This document shows positions 44,730 to 54,735 of a stretch of DNA of 64,000 nucleotides, piece by piece. The stretch's first letter is position 1, and each line of letters starts with the position of its first letter. The DNA comes from Noviherbaspirillum sedimenti (GTDB lineage: Bacteria > Pseudomonadota > Gammaproteobacteria > Burkholderiales > Burkholderiaceae_D): positions 3,472,001-3,536,000 of the forward strand of contig NZ_QYUQ01000002.1 in the NCBI RefSeq assembly GCF_003590835.1, in the 5' to 3' direction. Below the pieces are notes generated by a model, which searched no databases, was not told the origin of the DNA, and saw only the letters and a list, made by a program, of their open reading frames with translations. Position numbers and translations under genes: made by a program.

Positions 44730-46439
44730 ATGGATATCCGACGTACTTTCCTCTGGGTTGTGTTTGCGATGTCAGTCATCCTGTTGTGGGATAACTGGAT
44801 GCGCTATAACGGCAAGCCATCATTGTTTTTCCCGTCCACGACGCAGACCCAGCAAGCCACGCCGGCCGCCGGCGCCGGCAGTACCGCCCAGTCGGGCCTG
44901 CCGCAAGCTGGCCAGGCCGCTGTGCAAGCCGTTCCCGGTACGCCGGCCAGCGGCGCAGTACCCGGCGGCGAGTCCGTGGCCAAGAGCGAACGCATCACGC
45001 TCACCACTGACCTGATCAAAGCCCAGATCAATACCCTGGGCGGCGAGCTGACTCACCTGGAGCTGTTGCAGCACAAGGAAAGCGTCCATCGGGCCTGGTA
45101 CGCTGCTTTCACGGGCCTGTTTGGCGCTTCGGAAAAAGTCGAGCCGGCCAGGAACGTAACGTTGTTCGATGAAAGCCGCCATTACCTGGCGCAGACCGGC
45201 CTGATCGGCGGTCCATTCCCGAATCACAAATCGGTTTTTGTCGCCCGTCCTGGCGCGCGCGCGCTGGATGGCGGCAACCAGGTGCAACTGGTGCTGGAAG
45301 CCGAGCAGAGCGGCGTCAAGCTGGTGAAGACCTATACCTTCACCCGCGGCAGCTACGTCATCGATATCAAGCATGAAGTCATCAACGCCAGCGGCGCGCC
45401 GATTACGCCGACGGCTTACCTGCAACTGGTGCGCGACAACAGCAAGCTGCCGGGCGAATCGATGTTCTACAGTACCTTCACCGGCCCGGCGGTGTACACG
45501 GATGCCGAGAAGTTCCGCAAGATCAATTTCGACGATATCGAGAAGGGCAAAGCGCCCAAGGCGGCTACCGCCAGCGACGGCTGGGTGTCGATGGTGCAGC
45601 ATTACTTTGTCTCGGCCTTCCTGCCGCAAGACAAGGCGCCGCGCGAAATCTACACCGACAAGGTGGCGCCGAACCTTTACTCGGTCGGCACCAAGCTGCC
45701 GCTGGGGACGATTGCGCCGGGTGCAACCGCCGCGACCGATGCGCGCCTGTATGCCGGTCCACAAGAGTCGGCGCGCCTGGAAAAATTTGCGCCTGGCTTT
45801 GACCTGGTCAAGGATTACGGTTGGCTGACTGTGGTTGCCAAGCCGATTTTCTGGCTGATGACCCAGATCCACAACGTGATCGGCAACTGGGGCTGGACCA
45901 TCATCGCCCTGACGGTGCTGATTAAGCTGGTGTTCTTCCCGCTGACCGCCGCCAGCTATCGCAGCATGGCCAAGATGAAGTCCGTCACGCCGAAGATGAC
46001 GGCGATCCGCGAGCGCCACAAGGGTGATCCGCAAAAGATGAACCAGGCCATGATGGAGTTGTACAAGACCGAGAAAATCAATCCGCTCGGAGGCTGCCTG
46101 CCGATCCTGATCCAGATGCCGGTGTTCATTGCGCTGTACTGGGTGCTGCTGGCGTCGGTCGAGATGCGCAACGCGCCGTGGATCGGCTGGATTCATGACC
46201 TTGCCTCGCCTGATCCTTTCTACATCCTGCCGGTGATCATGGCGGCATCGATGTTCATCCAGACCAAGCTGAACCCGACGCCGCCGGATCCGATGCAGGC
46301 CAAGATGATGATGTGGATGCCGATTATTTTCTCGGTGATGTTCTTCTTCTTCCCGGCCGGCCTGGTGCTGTACTGGGTGGTCAACAACGTGCTGTCGATC
46401 GCGCAGCAATGGTTGATTAACAAGAAAATGAAAGCGTAA
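44730..46439 (+). CDS. yidC: Membrane protein insertase YidC
   Basis: A 569-residue insertase. It begins with [23 protein letters not shown], the first transmembrane segment, followed by a Pro/Ala/Gly-rich linker and the large periplasmic beta-domain typical of Gram-negative YidC. Five C-terminal membrane segments follow, with the conserved [21 protein letters not shown], where the hydrophilic-groove arginine would be near, and [20 protein letters not shown]. It inserts inner-membrane proteins alone or with SecYEG. A strong terminator lies after the stop, so it probably ends the rpmH transcript. Confidence 0.97.
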   Translation: MDIRRTFLWVVFAMSVILLWDNWMRYNGKPSLFFPSTTQTQQATPAAGAGSTAQSGLPQAGQAAVQAVPGTPASGAVPGGESVAKSERITLTTDLIKAQINTLGGELTHLELLQHKESVHRAWYAAFTGLFGASEKVEPARNVTLFDESRHYLAQTGLIGGPFPNHKSVFVARPGARALDGGNQVQLVLEAEQSGVKLVKTYTFTRGSYVIDIKHEVINASGAPITPTAYLQLVRDNSKLPGESMFYSTFTGPAVYTDAEKFRKINFDDIEKGKAPKAATASDGWVSMVQHYFVSAFLPQDKAPREIYTDKVAPNLYSVGTKLPLGTIAPGATAATDARLYAGPQESARLEKFAPGFDLVKDYGWLTVVAKPIFWLMTQIHNVIGNWGWTIIALTVLIKLVFFPLTAASYRSMAKMKSVTPKMTAIRERHKGDPQKMNQAMMELYKTEKINPLGGCLPILIQMPVFIALYWVLLASVEMRNAPWIGWIHDLASPDPFYILPVIMAASMFIQTKLNPTPPDPMQAKMMMWMPIIFSVMFFFFPAGLVLYWVVNNVLSIAQQWLINKKMKA

Positions 46440-46464
46440 AAAAGACGCGTTGTTTTTCATCCAT

Positions 46465-46497
46465 AAAAAGCCCGCGAACAGCATCGCGGGCTTTTTT
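46465..46497 (+). terminator. Intrinsic terminator after yidC
   Basis: AAAAAGCCCGCG pairs with CGCGGGCTTTTTT around an 8-base loop. Confidence 0.88.
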
Positions 46498-46527
46498 GTT
46501 TTCACGGCATTGGCATAGAATCAAATC

Positions 46528-47916
46528 ATGAAATTCGATACTTTTCCCATCGCGGCGATTGCGACCGCACCGGGCCGCGGCGGCATCGGTGTGGTGCGCG
46601 TCTCCGGCAAGAACCTGTCTGCGGTGATCGAGGCCGTGTGCGGCCTGGCGCCCGGCGCGCAGCTGCGGCCGCGCCATGCGACTTACCTGAAGTTCCTGAA
46701 TACCGATGGCAGCACCATCGACCAGGGCTTGGCGATCCACTTCAAGGCGCCGCATTCCTATACCGGCGAAGACGTGCTGGAACTGCAGGGGCATGGCGGG
46801 CCGGTGGTGTTGCAGATGCTGCTGGCGCGCTGCCTGGAAGCAGGCGGCAGCATCGGCTTGCGCCTGGCCGAGCCGGGCGAATTCACTTACCGTGCTTATT
46901 TGAACGACAAGCTCGACCTGGCGCAGGCCGAAGCGGTGGCCGACCTCATCGATGCCTCGACCGAAGCGGCGGCGAAGTCGGCGACGCAATCGCTGTCCGG
47001 CGAATTCTCCAGAACCATCAACACGCTGGTGCAGAAAGTGATCGCCTTGCGCATGCTGGTGGAAGCCACGCTGGATTTTCCGGAGGAGGAAATCGATTTC
47101 CTCGAAAAATCCGACGCCCGCGGCCAACTCGCCGCCATCCGCGCCTCGCTGGATCAGGTGTTCGCCCAGGCGGCGCAAGGCGCCTTGCTGCGCGAAGGCT
47201 TGAACGTGGTGCTGGCAGGGCAGCCGAATGTCGGCAAGTCGTCGCTGCTGAATGCCCTGGCCGGCGCCGATGTGGCGATCGTCACGCCGATTGCCGGCAC
47301 CACGCGCGACAAGGTGACCGAGACCATCCAGATCCAGGGCATCCCGCTGAACATCATCGACACCGCCGGCATCCGCGAGCTGGGCACAAATGGCGACGAG
47401 GTCGAGCGCATCGGCATCCAGCGCACCTGGGCCGAGGTGGAAAAGGCGGATGTCATCCTGCACATGCTGGACGCTGCGCGCGGCCCGACCCGCGCCGACG
47501 AAGCCATCGTCGCGCGCTTTCCGGACAACGTGCCGGTGATCCGCGTGTGGAACAAGATCGATCTGTCCGGCCACAAGCCGGCAGCCGACGTGCTGCCGGA
47601 TGCGACCCATGTCTATCTGTCGGCGACCGACCGCGTCGGTGTCGACTTGCTGCGCGCCGAACTGTTGCGCATCGCCGGCTGGCAGCAGACGGGCGAGTCG
47701 CTGTATCTCGCACGCGAGCGGCATTTGATTGCGCTGAAGATGGCGCGCACCCACCTGGATGCGGCGGCCGAACATGCGGCCACTTCGGACCAGGCGCTTG
47801 ACCTCTTTGCCGAGGAATTGCGGCTGGCGCAGGACCGGCTCAACAGCATTACCGGGGAATTCACTTCGGATGATTTGCTAGGGGTGATTTTCAGCCGGTT
47901 TTGTATCGGAAAATAG
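46528..47916 (+). CDS. mnmE: tRNA modification GTPase MnmE
   Basis: A 462-residue GTPase that, with MnmG, makes the cmnm5 modification on wobble uridine of certain tRNAs. The N-terminal THF-binding domain starts [22 protein letters not shown]. The G domain, inserted in the helical domain, has G1 [14 protein letters not shown], the G2/G3 area [11 protein letters not shown] and DTAGIRE, and G4 WNKIDL. The C-terminus ends CIGK, with the catalytic cysteine. Its position after yidC is standard, but the terminator between them suggests a separate promoter. Confidence 0.97.
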   Translation: MKFDTFPIAAIATAPGRGGIGVVRVSGKNLSAVIEAVCGLAPGAQLRPRHATYLKFLNTDGSTIDQGLAIHFKAPHSYTGEDVLELQGHGGPVVLQMLLARCLEAGGSIGLRLAEPGEFTYRAYLNDKLDLAQAEAVADLIDASTEAAAKSATQSLSGEFSRTINTLVQKVIALRMLVEATLDFPEEEIDFLEKSDARGQLAAIRASLDQVFAQAAQGALLREGLNVVLAGQPNVGKSSLLNALAGADVAIVTPIAGTTRDKVTETIQIQGIPLNIIDTAGIRELGTNGDEVERIGIQRTWAEVEKADVILHMLDAARGPTRADEAIVARFPDNVPVIRVWNKIDLSGHKPAADVLPDATHVYLSATDRVGVDLLRAELLRIAGWQQTGESLYLARERHLIALKMARTHLDAAAEHAATSDQALDLFAEELRLAQDRLNSITGEFTSDDLLGVIFSRFCIGK

Positions 47917-47931
47917 CGAACGATCCGGCTG

Positions 47932-47956
47932 TAGCGGCTGAGCCAGGCAGCCGCTA
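47932..47956. terminator. Hairpin between mnmE and the TPR gene
   Basis: TAGCGGCTG (47932-47940) and CAGCCGCTA (47948-47956) form a perfect 9-bp stem with a 7-base loop between convergent genes. It lacks a T-tract and may be a weak bidirectional terminator. Confidence 0.4.
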
Positions 47957-49771
47957 TAGCCGCGCCAGCGACAGCTGCCCCGGTTTGCCGGCCCAGCTTT
48001 TGGCGAACAGCTTTTCAGCAGCGGCCAGCCCCTTCGCGTCACCGCGCTTGCGGTATACCTCGGCCAGTCCGTACAGCGACCAGCCGTTGTTGGGCGCTTT
48101 CATGAGGCTGGCGCGGAAAGCCTGCTCGGCGCCATCGAGATCGCCATGCAGCAGGCGCAGCGCGCCCAGCGATTGCCGCAGCGGGTAATACCAGTAGGGC
48201 GGCTCCATGTAGGCCAGCTTGTCTTCCAGCGTCACCGCCTCCTCGAATTTGCCAATTGCCGCCGGCAGGTCGCCTTTGGCCTGGGCGATGCGCGCATCCA
48301 CCACGAGCCGGGCGATTTGCAGCACATCCTGCGCCGGCACCAGCGCTTCTTTCAGCGCGCTGAACTCGCCGGTGTCATGCAGGCGGCCGATAGCCGCCGA
48401 TTCCTGCTCCGCTTTCGTCGTGTCGCCCTGCGTTGCATAGGCAACGCCGCGCGCATAATGCCAGATTGCTTCGACATAGGGCAGGTCGGCGCCTGGCGCC
48501 GGCAGTGCCAGGATGGCCTCGGGCGAACTGAATTGCGCATGGGCGAAATAGGGGCCAGCCTTGACCGGCTGCGCAATGGCGAACTGTCGCGCGGCCTCGT
48601 CGCTGACGACCGCCGACAGCTTGTCGGCGGCCTTGACGGCGATGTCGCCATCGCCGGCCATCTGTGCCGACACCATCACGAAGTGGACGTTGTGCGGGTA
48701 ATAGCCGAGCGGATAAATGCCTTCGGGTTTTTGCGAAGCAATGTAGGCCTCGTCCACCGCCACAGCCTGTATGTTGGTGGCTAACGAATCCTTATAGCGG
48801 CCGACCCGGTAGTAGATGTGGGCGGGCATGTGCACCAGGTGGCCGGCGCCGGGCACCAGCTTGGCCAGCCGCTCGGCATAGGGTTCGGCCCGTTTCGGAT
48901 TGGTCGAGGCTTCCACGGTGTGGATGTAATAGTGGATGGCGCCGGCATGGTTCGGGTTGGCCTGCAAGACCCGCTCCAGGGTGGCGACCAGTTCGGCGGT
49001 TTTGCCTTTGGGTTTGGCGCCGTCGGCTTCCCAGTAATCCCACGGCGACAGGTCCATCAGCGATTCGGCATACAGTACGGCGATATCCTGATCCCTCGGA
49101 AAGCGTTTTGCCAGCTGGCCCATCGCTTCGGCATAGGCGGCATCCAGCGTGGCGCGCTCGGCTTTTGGATCATCCGAATAACGTTGTGCCAGCGCCGTAA
49201 TCAGCCCTTGCTCGCGCGCGCTGGCGCCTTTCTGCAGCAATTGCGCGCGCTTGACAGCGGCCAGCGCCGGGGCGTTGGCTTCCGGCGGCATCGGCAGGTT
49301 GATGTTGGGGCCGAGCGCCAGCGCTTCGCCCCAGTAGCACATGGCGCATTGCGGGTCGATGCGCTGGGCCTTGTGGAAGGCGCGGATCGCTTCGGCATGG
49401 TTGAAAGCGTAGGTCAGGCGCAAGCCCTGGTTGAAATATTGCTGGGCTTGCGGCTTTGATGTGGTGATGCGGTAACGCAGCTTGCCCAGGTTGTTCCACA
49501 GCGGCGGATCCTCGCTGGCAGCGGCCTGGGCCGGCTCTGCCTTGGGCAACTGGCCAAGCGGGCGCAGTTCGTTTTTGCTTGCCTGGGCGAGCTGAAAGAA
49601 CAGCCTGCTGGTGGCCGGACTGGCGCCTTGCTGGCGGCACAGTGCTGCACCGATGCCGATTTCAATGGCAGGGTCGATTTCGCCAGCGGCCGGCTGGCGC
49701 GCCTGCCAGGCACCGGTGGCAAGCAGGGCGCTGGCGACAGCGCTACTGATCAGTAAGTTGCGGGAAGTCAT
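47954..49771 (-). CDS. Exported tetratricopeptide-repeat protein
   Basis: A 605-residue protein with an N-terminal signal-like segment (NLLISSAVASALLATGAWQA). TPR-like helices recur throughout: YFNQGLRLTYAFNHAEAIRAFHKAQRIDPQCAMCYWG near residues 110-150 and AFRASLMKAPNNGWSLYGLAEVYRKRGD near the C-terminus. Between them are conserved H/W-rich stretches such as AIHYYIHTVEAS and HLVHMPAHIYYRVGRY. Many proteobacteria have such TPR proteins of unknown function. It is most likely periplasmic. No adjacent partner suggests a pathway. Confidence 0.8.
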   Translation of the reverse strand: MTSRNLLISSAVASALLATGAWQARQPAAGEIDPAIEIGIGAALCRQQGASPATSRLFFQLAQASKNELRPLGQLPKAEPAQAAASEDPPLWNNLGKLRYRITTSKPQAQQYFNQGLRLTYAFNHAEAIRAFHKAQRIDPQCAMCYWGEALALGPNINLPMPPEANAPALAAVKRAQLLQKGASAREQGLITALAQRYSDDPKAERATLDAAYAEAMGQLAKRFPRDQDIAVLYAESLMDLSPWDYWEADGAKPKGKTAELVATLERVLQANPNHAGAIHYYIHTVEASTNPKRAEPYAERLAKLVPGAGHLVHMPAHIYYRVGRYKDSLATNIQAVAVDEAYIASQKPEGIYPLGYYPHNVHFVMVSAQMAGDGDIAVKAADKLSAVVSDEAARQFAIAQPVKAGPYFAHAQFSSPEAILALPAPGADLPYVEAIWHYARGVAYATQGDTTKAEQESAAIGRLHDTGEFSALKEALVPAQDVLQIARLVVDARIAQAKGDLPAAIGKFEEAVTLEDKLAYMEPPYWYYPLRQSLGALRLLHGDLDGAEQAFRASLMKAPNNGWSLYGLAEVYRKRGDAKGLAAAEKLFAKSWAGKPGQLSLARL

Positions 49772-49989
49772 GGCAGTTTCCTTCAGTAGATGCCCGCGCT
49801 ACCTGCACCGGCATTGCAGAGGTTCAAGATCGATAATTGCGCGCCTGATAACACCATTTGGCGCAGGCAGCGATCTGTAACATCTCTTCCATCATCGGGA
49901 TTTTTGCAGCAAATGCCAGCCACAGGCGGGAGTGGTTTGCGCCAGCTCAAACCCATGTGGATGGGTTAGCGTATGGGTTTTAAAGAAAA

Positions 49990-50055
49990 ATGCCAATGCA
50001 CATCCTGATCGTCGAAGACGATGCCACCATTGCCGACAACTTGTATGAATTCTTC
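49990..50055 (+). pseudogene. Truncated N-terminus of a response regulator
   Basis: The first 22 codons (MHILIVEDDATIADNLYEFF after a short leader) are the start of an OmpR-type response-regulator receiver domain, with the acidic pair in VEDD. After this the frame departs into sequence antisense to the end of the CAP-domain gene and no phosphorylatable aspartate region or DNA-binding domain follows. A deletion or rearrangement has removed the rest. The ~220 bp upstream may still hold its old promoter. Confidence 0.65.
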
Positions 50056-50082
50056 GCGGGCAGGCGCTGCGGCCGCTGGCGC

Positions 50083-51051
50083 TCAGCGGGTGGAAAACGA
50101 CCATGCGCGGGAGGCGGCGACGCCATCGACCGTGCCGCTGAATTGCACGTCATAGGTCGTCTTTGCCGCCAGCACGCTCAAGGGCACGATGGCCGCCGCC
50201 GATTGCGCGGTATTGGCATCGGTGGCGCGGCTCAGCAATTTCACCGGCAGCGGCGCGCCGCCGCGCGGTGCAATGGTGAAGCTTTGCACAGTGACACTGG
50301 ACGTGATGTCGGCATGGACGCTGACCGGGTAGCCGACTTCGTTGCGGTCGCCGACCGGATCCGGCGTTTCATAATCGCTATAAAAAATCGACAGCACATT
50401 CTGCTGGCCGTCATGCGGATAGTTAACGAACTTGCCCTGACCCAGGCCGGCTCCCAGGCCATTTGTGCTGGCCAGGTTCAGCGTGAAATAAGTGTAGCCG
50501 CCGGCAGCGGTCGCCGCGCCAGCGCCGGCTTCCCGGAAGCGCGGTTCGAACATCACGAAGCGGTGGTAAATCGCGGTGATCAGGTCTTCGGCGGCATTGC
50601 TCCCGGAGGTGTTGCCACTGGCGGAAATCACCTCGCCAAAGGCGTAGGGTCGGGTCAGCCCATAGCCGGCTGCGGCCAGGCGGTCTTGCAGCGTCACGCC
50701 GGTAAATCCGGGCGAGCCCTGGTTTTGCTGATGGGTGATGACATTGTTGGCTTTCTGGTAATCCGAGTGGCCTTGTGCGGCGTTGTCGATCAGGCTATTG
50801 CGGTTCAGTATGCTCAAGCCGAGCTGCTGGCGGCGAAAATTGGTCCAGTTGAAGCCATCGGTGGCGGTATTGCCGGTCGCCTGGGGCGCGCCGCTTTCCG
50901 CTGGAGAAACTTGCGCACTAGCCGGTGCGCCGGGTGTCGTGCCGTTGCCTGTACTTCCCCCCTCGCTGCCTCCGCCGCCCCCACATGCAGCCAGCATGAC
51001 GGTCAGGCAAATTGATGCAAGGAATTGTTGGCAAGTAGGAGTAATGTGCAT
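50083..51051 (-). CDS. CAP-domain (SCP/PR1-like) lipoprotein
   Basis: A protein of about 322 residues. The start at 51051 (MHITPTCQQFLASICL) gives a signal peptide ending in the lipobox LAAC, followed by a glycine/serine-rich spacer; an ATG at 51066 adds five residues. Residues about 75-230 look like a CAP domain: NRNSLIDNAAQGHSDYQKAN, then TGVTLQDRLAAAGY with GE soon after, and HRFVMFEPRF, the usual helix and His/Glu positions. The C-terminal ~100 residues resemble an Ig-like or fibronectin-like domain. Bacterial CAP proteins are mostly of unknown function. It converges on the response-regulator remnant. Confidence 0.8.
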   Translation of the reverse strand: MHITPTCQQFLASICLTVMLAACGGGGGSEGGSTGNGTTPGAPASAQVSPAESGAPQATGNTATDGFNWTNFRRQQLGLSILNRNSLIDNAAQGHSDYQKANNVITHQQNQGSPGFTGVTLQDRLAAAGYGLTRPYAFGEVISASGNTSGSNAAEDLITAIYHRFVMFEPRFREAGAGAATAAGGYTYFTLNLASTNGLGAGLGQGKFVNYPHDGQQNVLSIFYSDYETPDPVGDRNEVGYPVSVHADITSSVTVQSFTIAPRGGAPLPVKLLSRATDANTAQSAAAIVPLSVLAAKTTYDVQFSGTVDGVAASRAWSFSTR

Positions 51052-51126
51052 AAGCAAGTCATTCAAATACTTGATAGGACTCTACTTCCAGAGAATTTGT
51101 TCTGGTTTGCATCAAAAATTTCGTAT

Positions 51127-51612
51127 TTACACTGATTCGAACACGCCCAGGAGACGGTTTTTTTGTACCCGGTCCCACGCAAACACCTGGCCGTTCATCG
51201 CCACATAGACGCCGGCCGGCAGGGTTTGCGCCACGCCGACAGCAACGCCGAGATTGAACAGGGCATCGGAATCGGCGATTTCGTACGGGATCATGGCGCC
51301 GGTCAGCACGATGGTTTTGTCCAGCGCCGCCGTGCCCAGCACCTGGGCGGTTTCGCGCATGGTATCGGTGCCGTGGACGATGATGATCGCCTTTGCCGCA
51401 CTCGCGCGGCAAGCGTCGAGTATGCGCTGACGGTCGCCATCCTGCATGTCGAGCGAATCGAGCAGCGGCAGCACTGACAGTTCGACTGCCGCCGTCAGGC
51501 GCGCGCGCCGGATGACTTCTGGCAGGTGGCTGGCGGCAAACGTCAGCCGGCCCGTGAGCTCGTCGTAATGCTTGTCGAAGGTGCCGCCGGTGGCAAGGAT
51601 GTGTAGTGTCAT
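51127..51612 (-). CDS. Short asparaginase-domain protein
   Basis: A 161-residue protein equal to the N-terminal half of type I/II asparaginases. The first catalytic threonine is in ILATGGTFDKHY and the second in IIVHGTDTMRETA; LTGAMIPYEIADSDAL follows. The full enzymes are about 330 residues and have a second domain that this protein lacks. Single-domain versions like this occur in many proteobacteria; the activity is uncertain. The start at 51612 (MTLHILATGGTFD) fits the family; an ATG at 51690 would overlap the next gene upstream. Confidence 0.8.
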   Translation of the reverse strand: MTLHILATGGTFDKHYDELTGRLTFAASHLPEVIRRARLTAAVELSVLPLLDSLDMQDGDRQRILDACRASAAKAIIIVHGTDTMRETAQVLGTAALDKTIVLTGAMIPYEIADSDALFNLGVAVGVAQTLPAGVYVAMNGQVFAWDRVQKNRLLGVFESV

Positions 51613-51686
51613 GGAAGTCCGGAGTTGACGCAACCTGTCGCCAGGTCCAGGTGCCATGATAGCGCGTTCCGGCCGCACCGGACGAT

Positions 51687-54251
51687 TCACCCGTCCGCCA
51701 GCGTGGGCGATGCCATGGGTATTTCCTGGGTCATCAACAAGCGGAACAGGTAATCCGCATCCACCATCTGGATCAGGAGCCGGCCGGCATTGGCCTTGAT
51801 CACCTTGGGCACCAGCATGCCATCGGTGCTGGCCAAAAGCGGGGTGGGGATCAGTGCCGATTCGCTGAACTCCGGCACGCCGTGCAATTCGTTGACCAGG
51901 ATGCCGATGGTTTGGACGCCGTGGCGAAGGATAATGACCGGACTGTTGGCATCCATGCAGGACGGTTCGCCGCTAATTATGTAACCGAGGTCGAAAACCC
52001 AGGCGAAATTCTTGCCGCCGTCTTCCCCCTGCATGGTGAGAATGCCGATGCGCTCCGGGCGCGCGCCGACGGAAATCGGCGATATGTTGGCTGCGGGTAT
52101 GGCCTCCACCACATGCTCGGCTGCCACCGCGAACAGGTCGCCGTCGATCAGGAAGGTGGCAAATTCCCTTGAATTGCCCATCTCGAGCGGGGTTTGCACA
52201 AGCGGTTCCGGCCGGTGCGCGCCAGCGCCGGTTTCCTGGATCGGACCGAGCGTATGGAAGACCACCCCCAGCACGTCATCGCGATAAGCGTCCGTCTTTT
52301 TGAATTCGCGGTAGCCGTTCGAAACGGTGCATCCCATGATCGCGTAGTTGCCGTCATGGGCGACGATGCGCGCTGCGCTACGGCCGTTCTCCAGGGCCAG
52401 CAGATCCGCATCGATCGCCAGGTGCGTGCCGACCGGCCGCGCGGCGTCGGTACTGGCAATGACGCCACCGGTGCGGTCGATGAAAAAAGCACTCATGCTT
52501 GCCTGGCCGGGCAGCGCGCCACGCAGCATGGCCTGGAATTCGGCGCCGGCGTCGAACACGATGCCGATGCCGCCGACGATCAGCGCATCCTGCTCGGGAT
52601 GACGAATCGCGGCATGGTAGATGTAGGTGGGCGCATTGTCGTAAAGTACGCTCGCTTCGAAAGACGAGACATGGTAATGCTGCTCGCCCGGCAAAGCCAG
52701 CACGCGCTCCAGCGTGTCGTCGTCGATGCGGGAGCCGACCACGGATTCGCCGTCGACCAGCGGCTGGGTGCTGGCGATGATCTGGCCGCTGCGGTCATAC
52801 ACGAAAATGCGGGTATACACCGTGTACAGCTGGTTGATGTACGCAAGGATGTCGTCCAGCCGGCCGAGCGTCGCCTCGCTGCGTTGCTGCGCGGCGAGCG
52901 TATTGCGCAGTTCGGGCGTCAGTGCCCACCAGCGGCAGTCGTCCGAGCGTTCGTAGAGGTTGCGGTCCAGCAGGTCGACCAGCAGGGCCGCGATGCATTC
53001 GGCATTGTTCAGGTTCGAGGCCAATACCGTCTCATACAGGTCGCGGATCGATTGCGCAAACAGCTTGTTGCTGGCGGTGCCGGTTTCGCTGATCTGGCCA
53101 AGCACTGTTTTCAGTTTCAGCAGGTCGCCATGCCTGCCGGCGGTCATGACCTGGCCGTTCCAGACCACGCGCCGGATGGTTTCGGCGGCCCCTTCGGCGG
53201 CCCGCATGATGTCATGCAGTTGCGGGCAGAAAGAACGTGCATGCGCCAGCAATCCTTCCGCCATCGCCGGCTCCAGCCGCGCCAGCGCGTCATGTTTCCT
53301 GGTGCTGCCGAAGGCGACATCGACCGGAATCATCACCTGTCCCTGCCAGCCGGGCGGGCCCCTGTAGCCCTGGTAACCTTCGGCGCCGACGGTGTGCACC
53401 AGGTAGGCGCGGCCGCCGTACATCACCGGTTCGGGACTGCCGTCCGGATTCACCGGCACTTCATCGCCCACCGATATCCAGCGCGGGCTGGCGCTGGCGA
53501 TGACGCGGTTGGCGCCGTCCAGCAGCAGCATGTTGGCACGCGCCTTTGGATCGCGGTGCGTGCAGAAAATGCCCGTCATTTCTTCTTCGAATGAAAAGCA
53601 CAGGCATAGTACGCCGACGACCGCATGGGTATCGGGGTGCAGCATGCGCCTGGAATAGATCAGTGCCCGTTCTTTCTGCGGACGCAGGTCGCTGGCGCGG
53701 AAGGTTTCGATATAGGTGTCGCTGGCCAGGGCTTGCCCGATCAGCGCATCGGTACTGTGTTCCAGTACGGCGTGGTGGTCGATCTGCGCCAATACCTTGC
53801 CACGGAGGTCGAGCAGGATGATTTCGTCGTACACGGTATATTTGTTGCGGTAGGCGCGCAAGCGCTCCAGCACCGCATCGCGGTCTTCATCCAGGCCGGC
53901 GACAAATGCGCACAGTTCGCGGTCGGTGGCGAGAAAGCCGATGTCGGCGGTGCGTTCGTACAGGTTGCGCACCACGATATCGATCACGTATTGCGCCTTG
54001 GTGCCGATCTCGTCGAGCACGTTGGCGACTTTTTCGCCGGCCAGGCTGGCCACCAGTTCCTGTTCCAGCTTGTCGAGGTTGTTGCGCGTGGCGGCCATGG
54101 TCGGCAGGATCGTTTGCGCTTCGCTCGTGCAGTTCATCCTGGCGGTCGATTCGATCATCCGCCACATCTGGTTCAGGCCCTGCATCGATTGTTCGCAGCG
54201 CATGACGTCGCGCATGTAAGGCAAGAAGATGTCTGACTGAAAGCTGTCCAT
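51687..54251 (-). CDS. Soluble double-Cache chemotaxis protein with C-terminal CheW domain
   Basis: An 854-residue protein with no signal peptide and no obvious membrane segment. Two Cache-like (PDC) units lie in tandem: residues about 90-320 and 425-670, each introduced by a helix and the repeated NLYER motif (96-100 and 431-435), followed by a similar LRAYRNKYTVYDEIILLDLRG / LAYINQLYTVYTRIFVYDRSG strand. The C-terminal domain (about 694-845) is CheW-like (FATFLIDGDLFAVAAEHVVE...). CheW normally couples receptors to CheA, so this may be a cytosolic receptor that feeds a ligand signal straight into a chemotaxis-type array. No chemotaxis gene lies nearby. Confidence 0.8.
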   Translation of the reverse strand: MDSFQSDIFLPYMRDVMRCEQSMQGLNQMWRMIESTARMNCTSEAQTILPTMAATRNNLDKLEQELVASLAGEKVANVLDEIGTKAQYVIDIVVRNLYERTADIGFLATDRELCAFVAGLDEDRDAVLERLRAYRNKYTVYDEIILLDLRGKVLAQIDHHAVLEHSTDALIGQALASDTYIETFRASDLRPQKERALIYSRRMLHPDTHAVVGVLCLCFSFEEEMTGIFCTHRDPKARANMLLLDGANRVIASASPRWISVGDEVPVNPDGSPEPVMYGGRAYLVHTVGAEGYQGYRGPPGWQGQVMIPVDVAFGSTRKHDALARLEPAMAEGLLAHARSFCPQLHDIMRAAEGAAETIRRVVWNGQVMTAGRHGDLLKLKTVLGQISETGTASNKLFAQSIRDLYETVLASNLNNAECIAALLVDLLDRNLYERSDDCRWWALTPELRNTLAAQQRSEATLGRLDDILAYINQLYTVYTRIFVYDRSGQIIASTQPLVDGESVVGSRIDDDTLERVLALPGEQHYHVSSFEASVLYDNAPTYIYHAAIRHPEQDALIVGGIGIVFDAGAEFQAMLRGALPGQASMSAFFIDRTGGVIASTDAARPVGTHLAIDADLLALENGRSAARIVAHDGNYAIMGCTVSNGYREFKKTDAYRDDVLGVVFHTLGPIQETGAGAHRPEPLVQTPLEMGNSREFATFLIDGDLFAVAAEHVVEAIPAANISPISVGARPERIGILTMQGEDGGKNFAWVFDLGYIISGEPSCMDANSPVIILRHGVQTIGILVNELHGVPEFSESALIPTPLLASTDGMLVPKVIKANAGRLLIQMVDADYLFRLLMTQEIPMASPTLADG

Positions 54252-54735
54252 GCTGCTGTCCCCCTATCTTGTCAGCGCACGATTTTGAATTATTAAACCC
54301 GTGAATTTGCACAGGTTTTGTGCGTGTGCTGCCAGCCGTGCAATTTACGGGCCATATGCCAGGGGGCGCGCTGACGGGATGAAAAGCCATGGCAAAATTT
54401 TGCGGTGTTTTTGCAATGCCGCTGAACGATGTGCGATACCTTCGGTCAATAACTAGGGTTTTAAGCGAAGGGAAGTGCTTGATAAATAAACAAATTATCA
54501 AGCAACTGTAGCACCAGCCTGCGCCTTTGTCGCAACGCTGTTGCGCCTGAAAAATGTGGGCGCGACAGTATTTGGGGATGGCCATGCAAAAATCGACAGA
54601 CGGTTTGTGCGTGTGCCATTGTGGTGCTGCCTGAAGCCTGCGTGCATTTCGCTGGTGCATGCTGTCAATGCCAGGCTGGCCAGTCGCCGTCGGGCACTTG
54701 ATCTCGATTACACTATTATTTTTAGAGTTCTCACG
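54252..54735. other. Divergent intergenic region with inverted repeat
   Basis: About 480 bp between the Cache-CheW gene and the gene at 54736, transcribed in opposite directions. The notable element is the 10-bp inverted repeat at 54476-54504. I see no convincing promoter hexamers and no ORF I trust. Confidence 0.45.
54476..54504. promoter_or_regulatory. 10-bp inverted repeat, operator candidate
   Basis: Positions 54476-54485 (TGCTTGATAA) and 54495-54504 (TTATCAAGCA) are exact complements separated by nine bases. Position between divergent genes suits a regulator site; no T-tract follows, so it is not a terminator. Confidence 0.45.

Noticed and set aside
44820..46505. A 561-codon minus-strand frame across yidC
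   Set aside because: It is fully antisense to yidC, rich in His/Arg/Gln/Asp repeats typical of a GC-rich complementary strand, and has no motif.
46417..47775. A 452-codon minus-strand frame across mnmE
   Set aside because: It is antisense to mnmE, with the same biased composition and no domain.
52194..53594. A 466-codon plus-strand frame across the Cache-CheW gene
   Set aside because: It is complementary to a clear CheW/Cache gene and lacks any motif.
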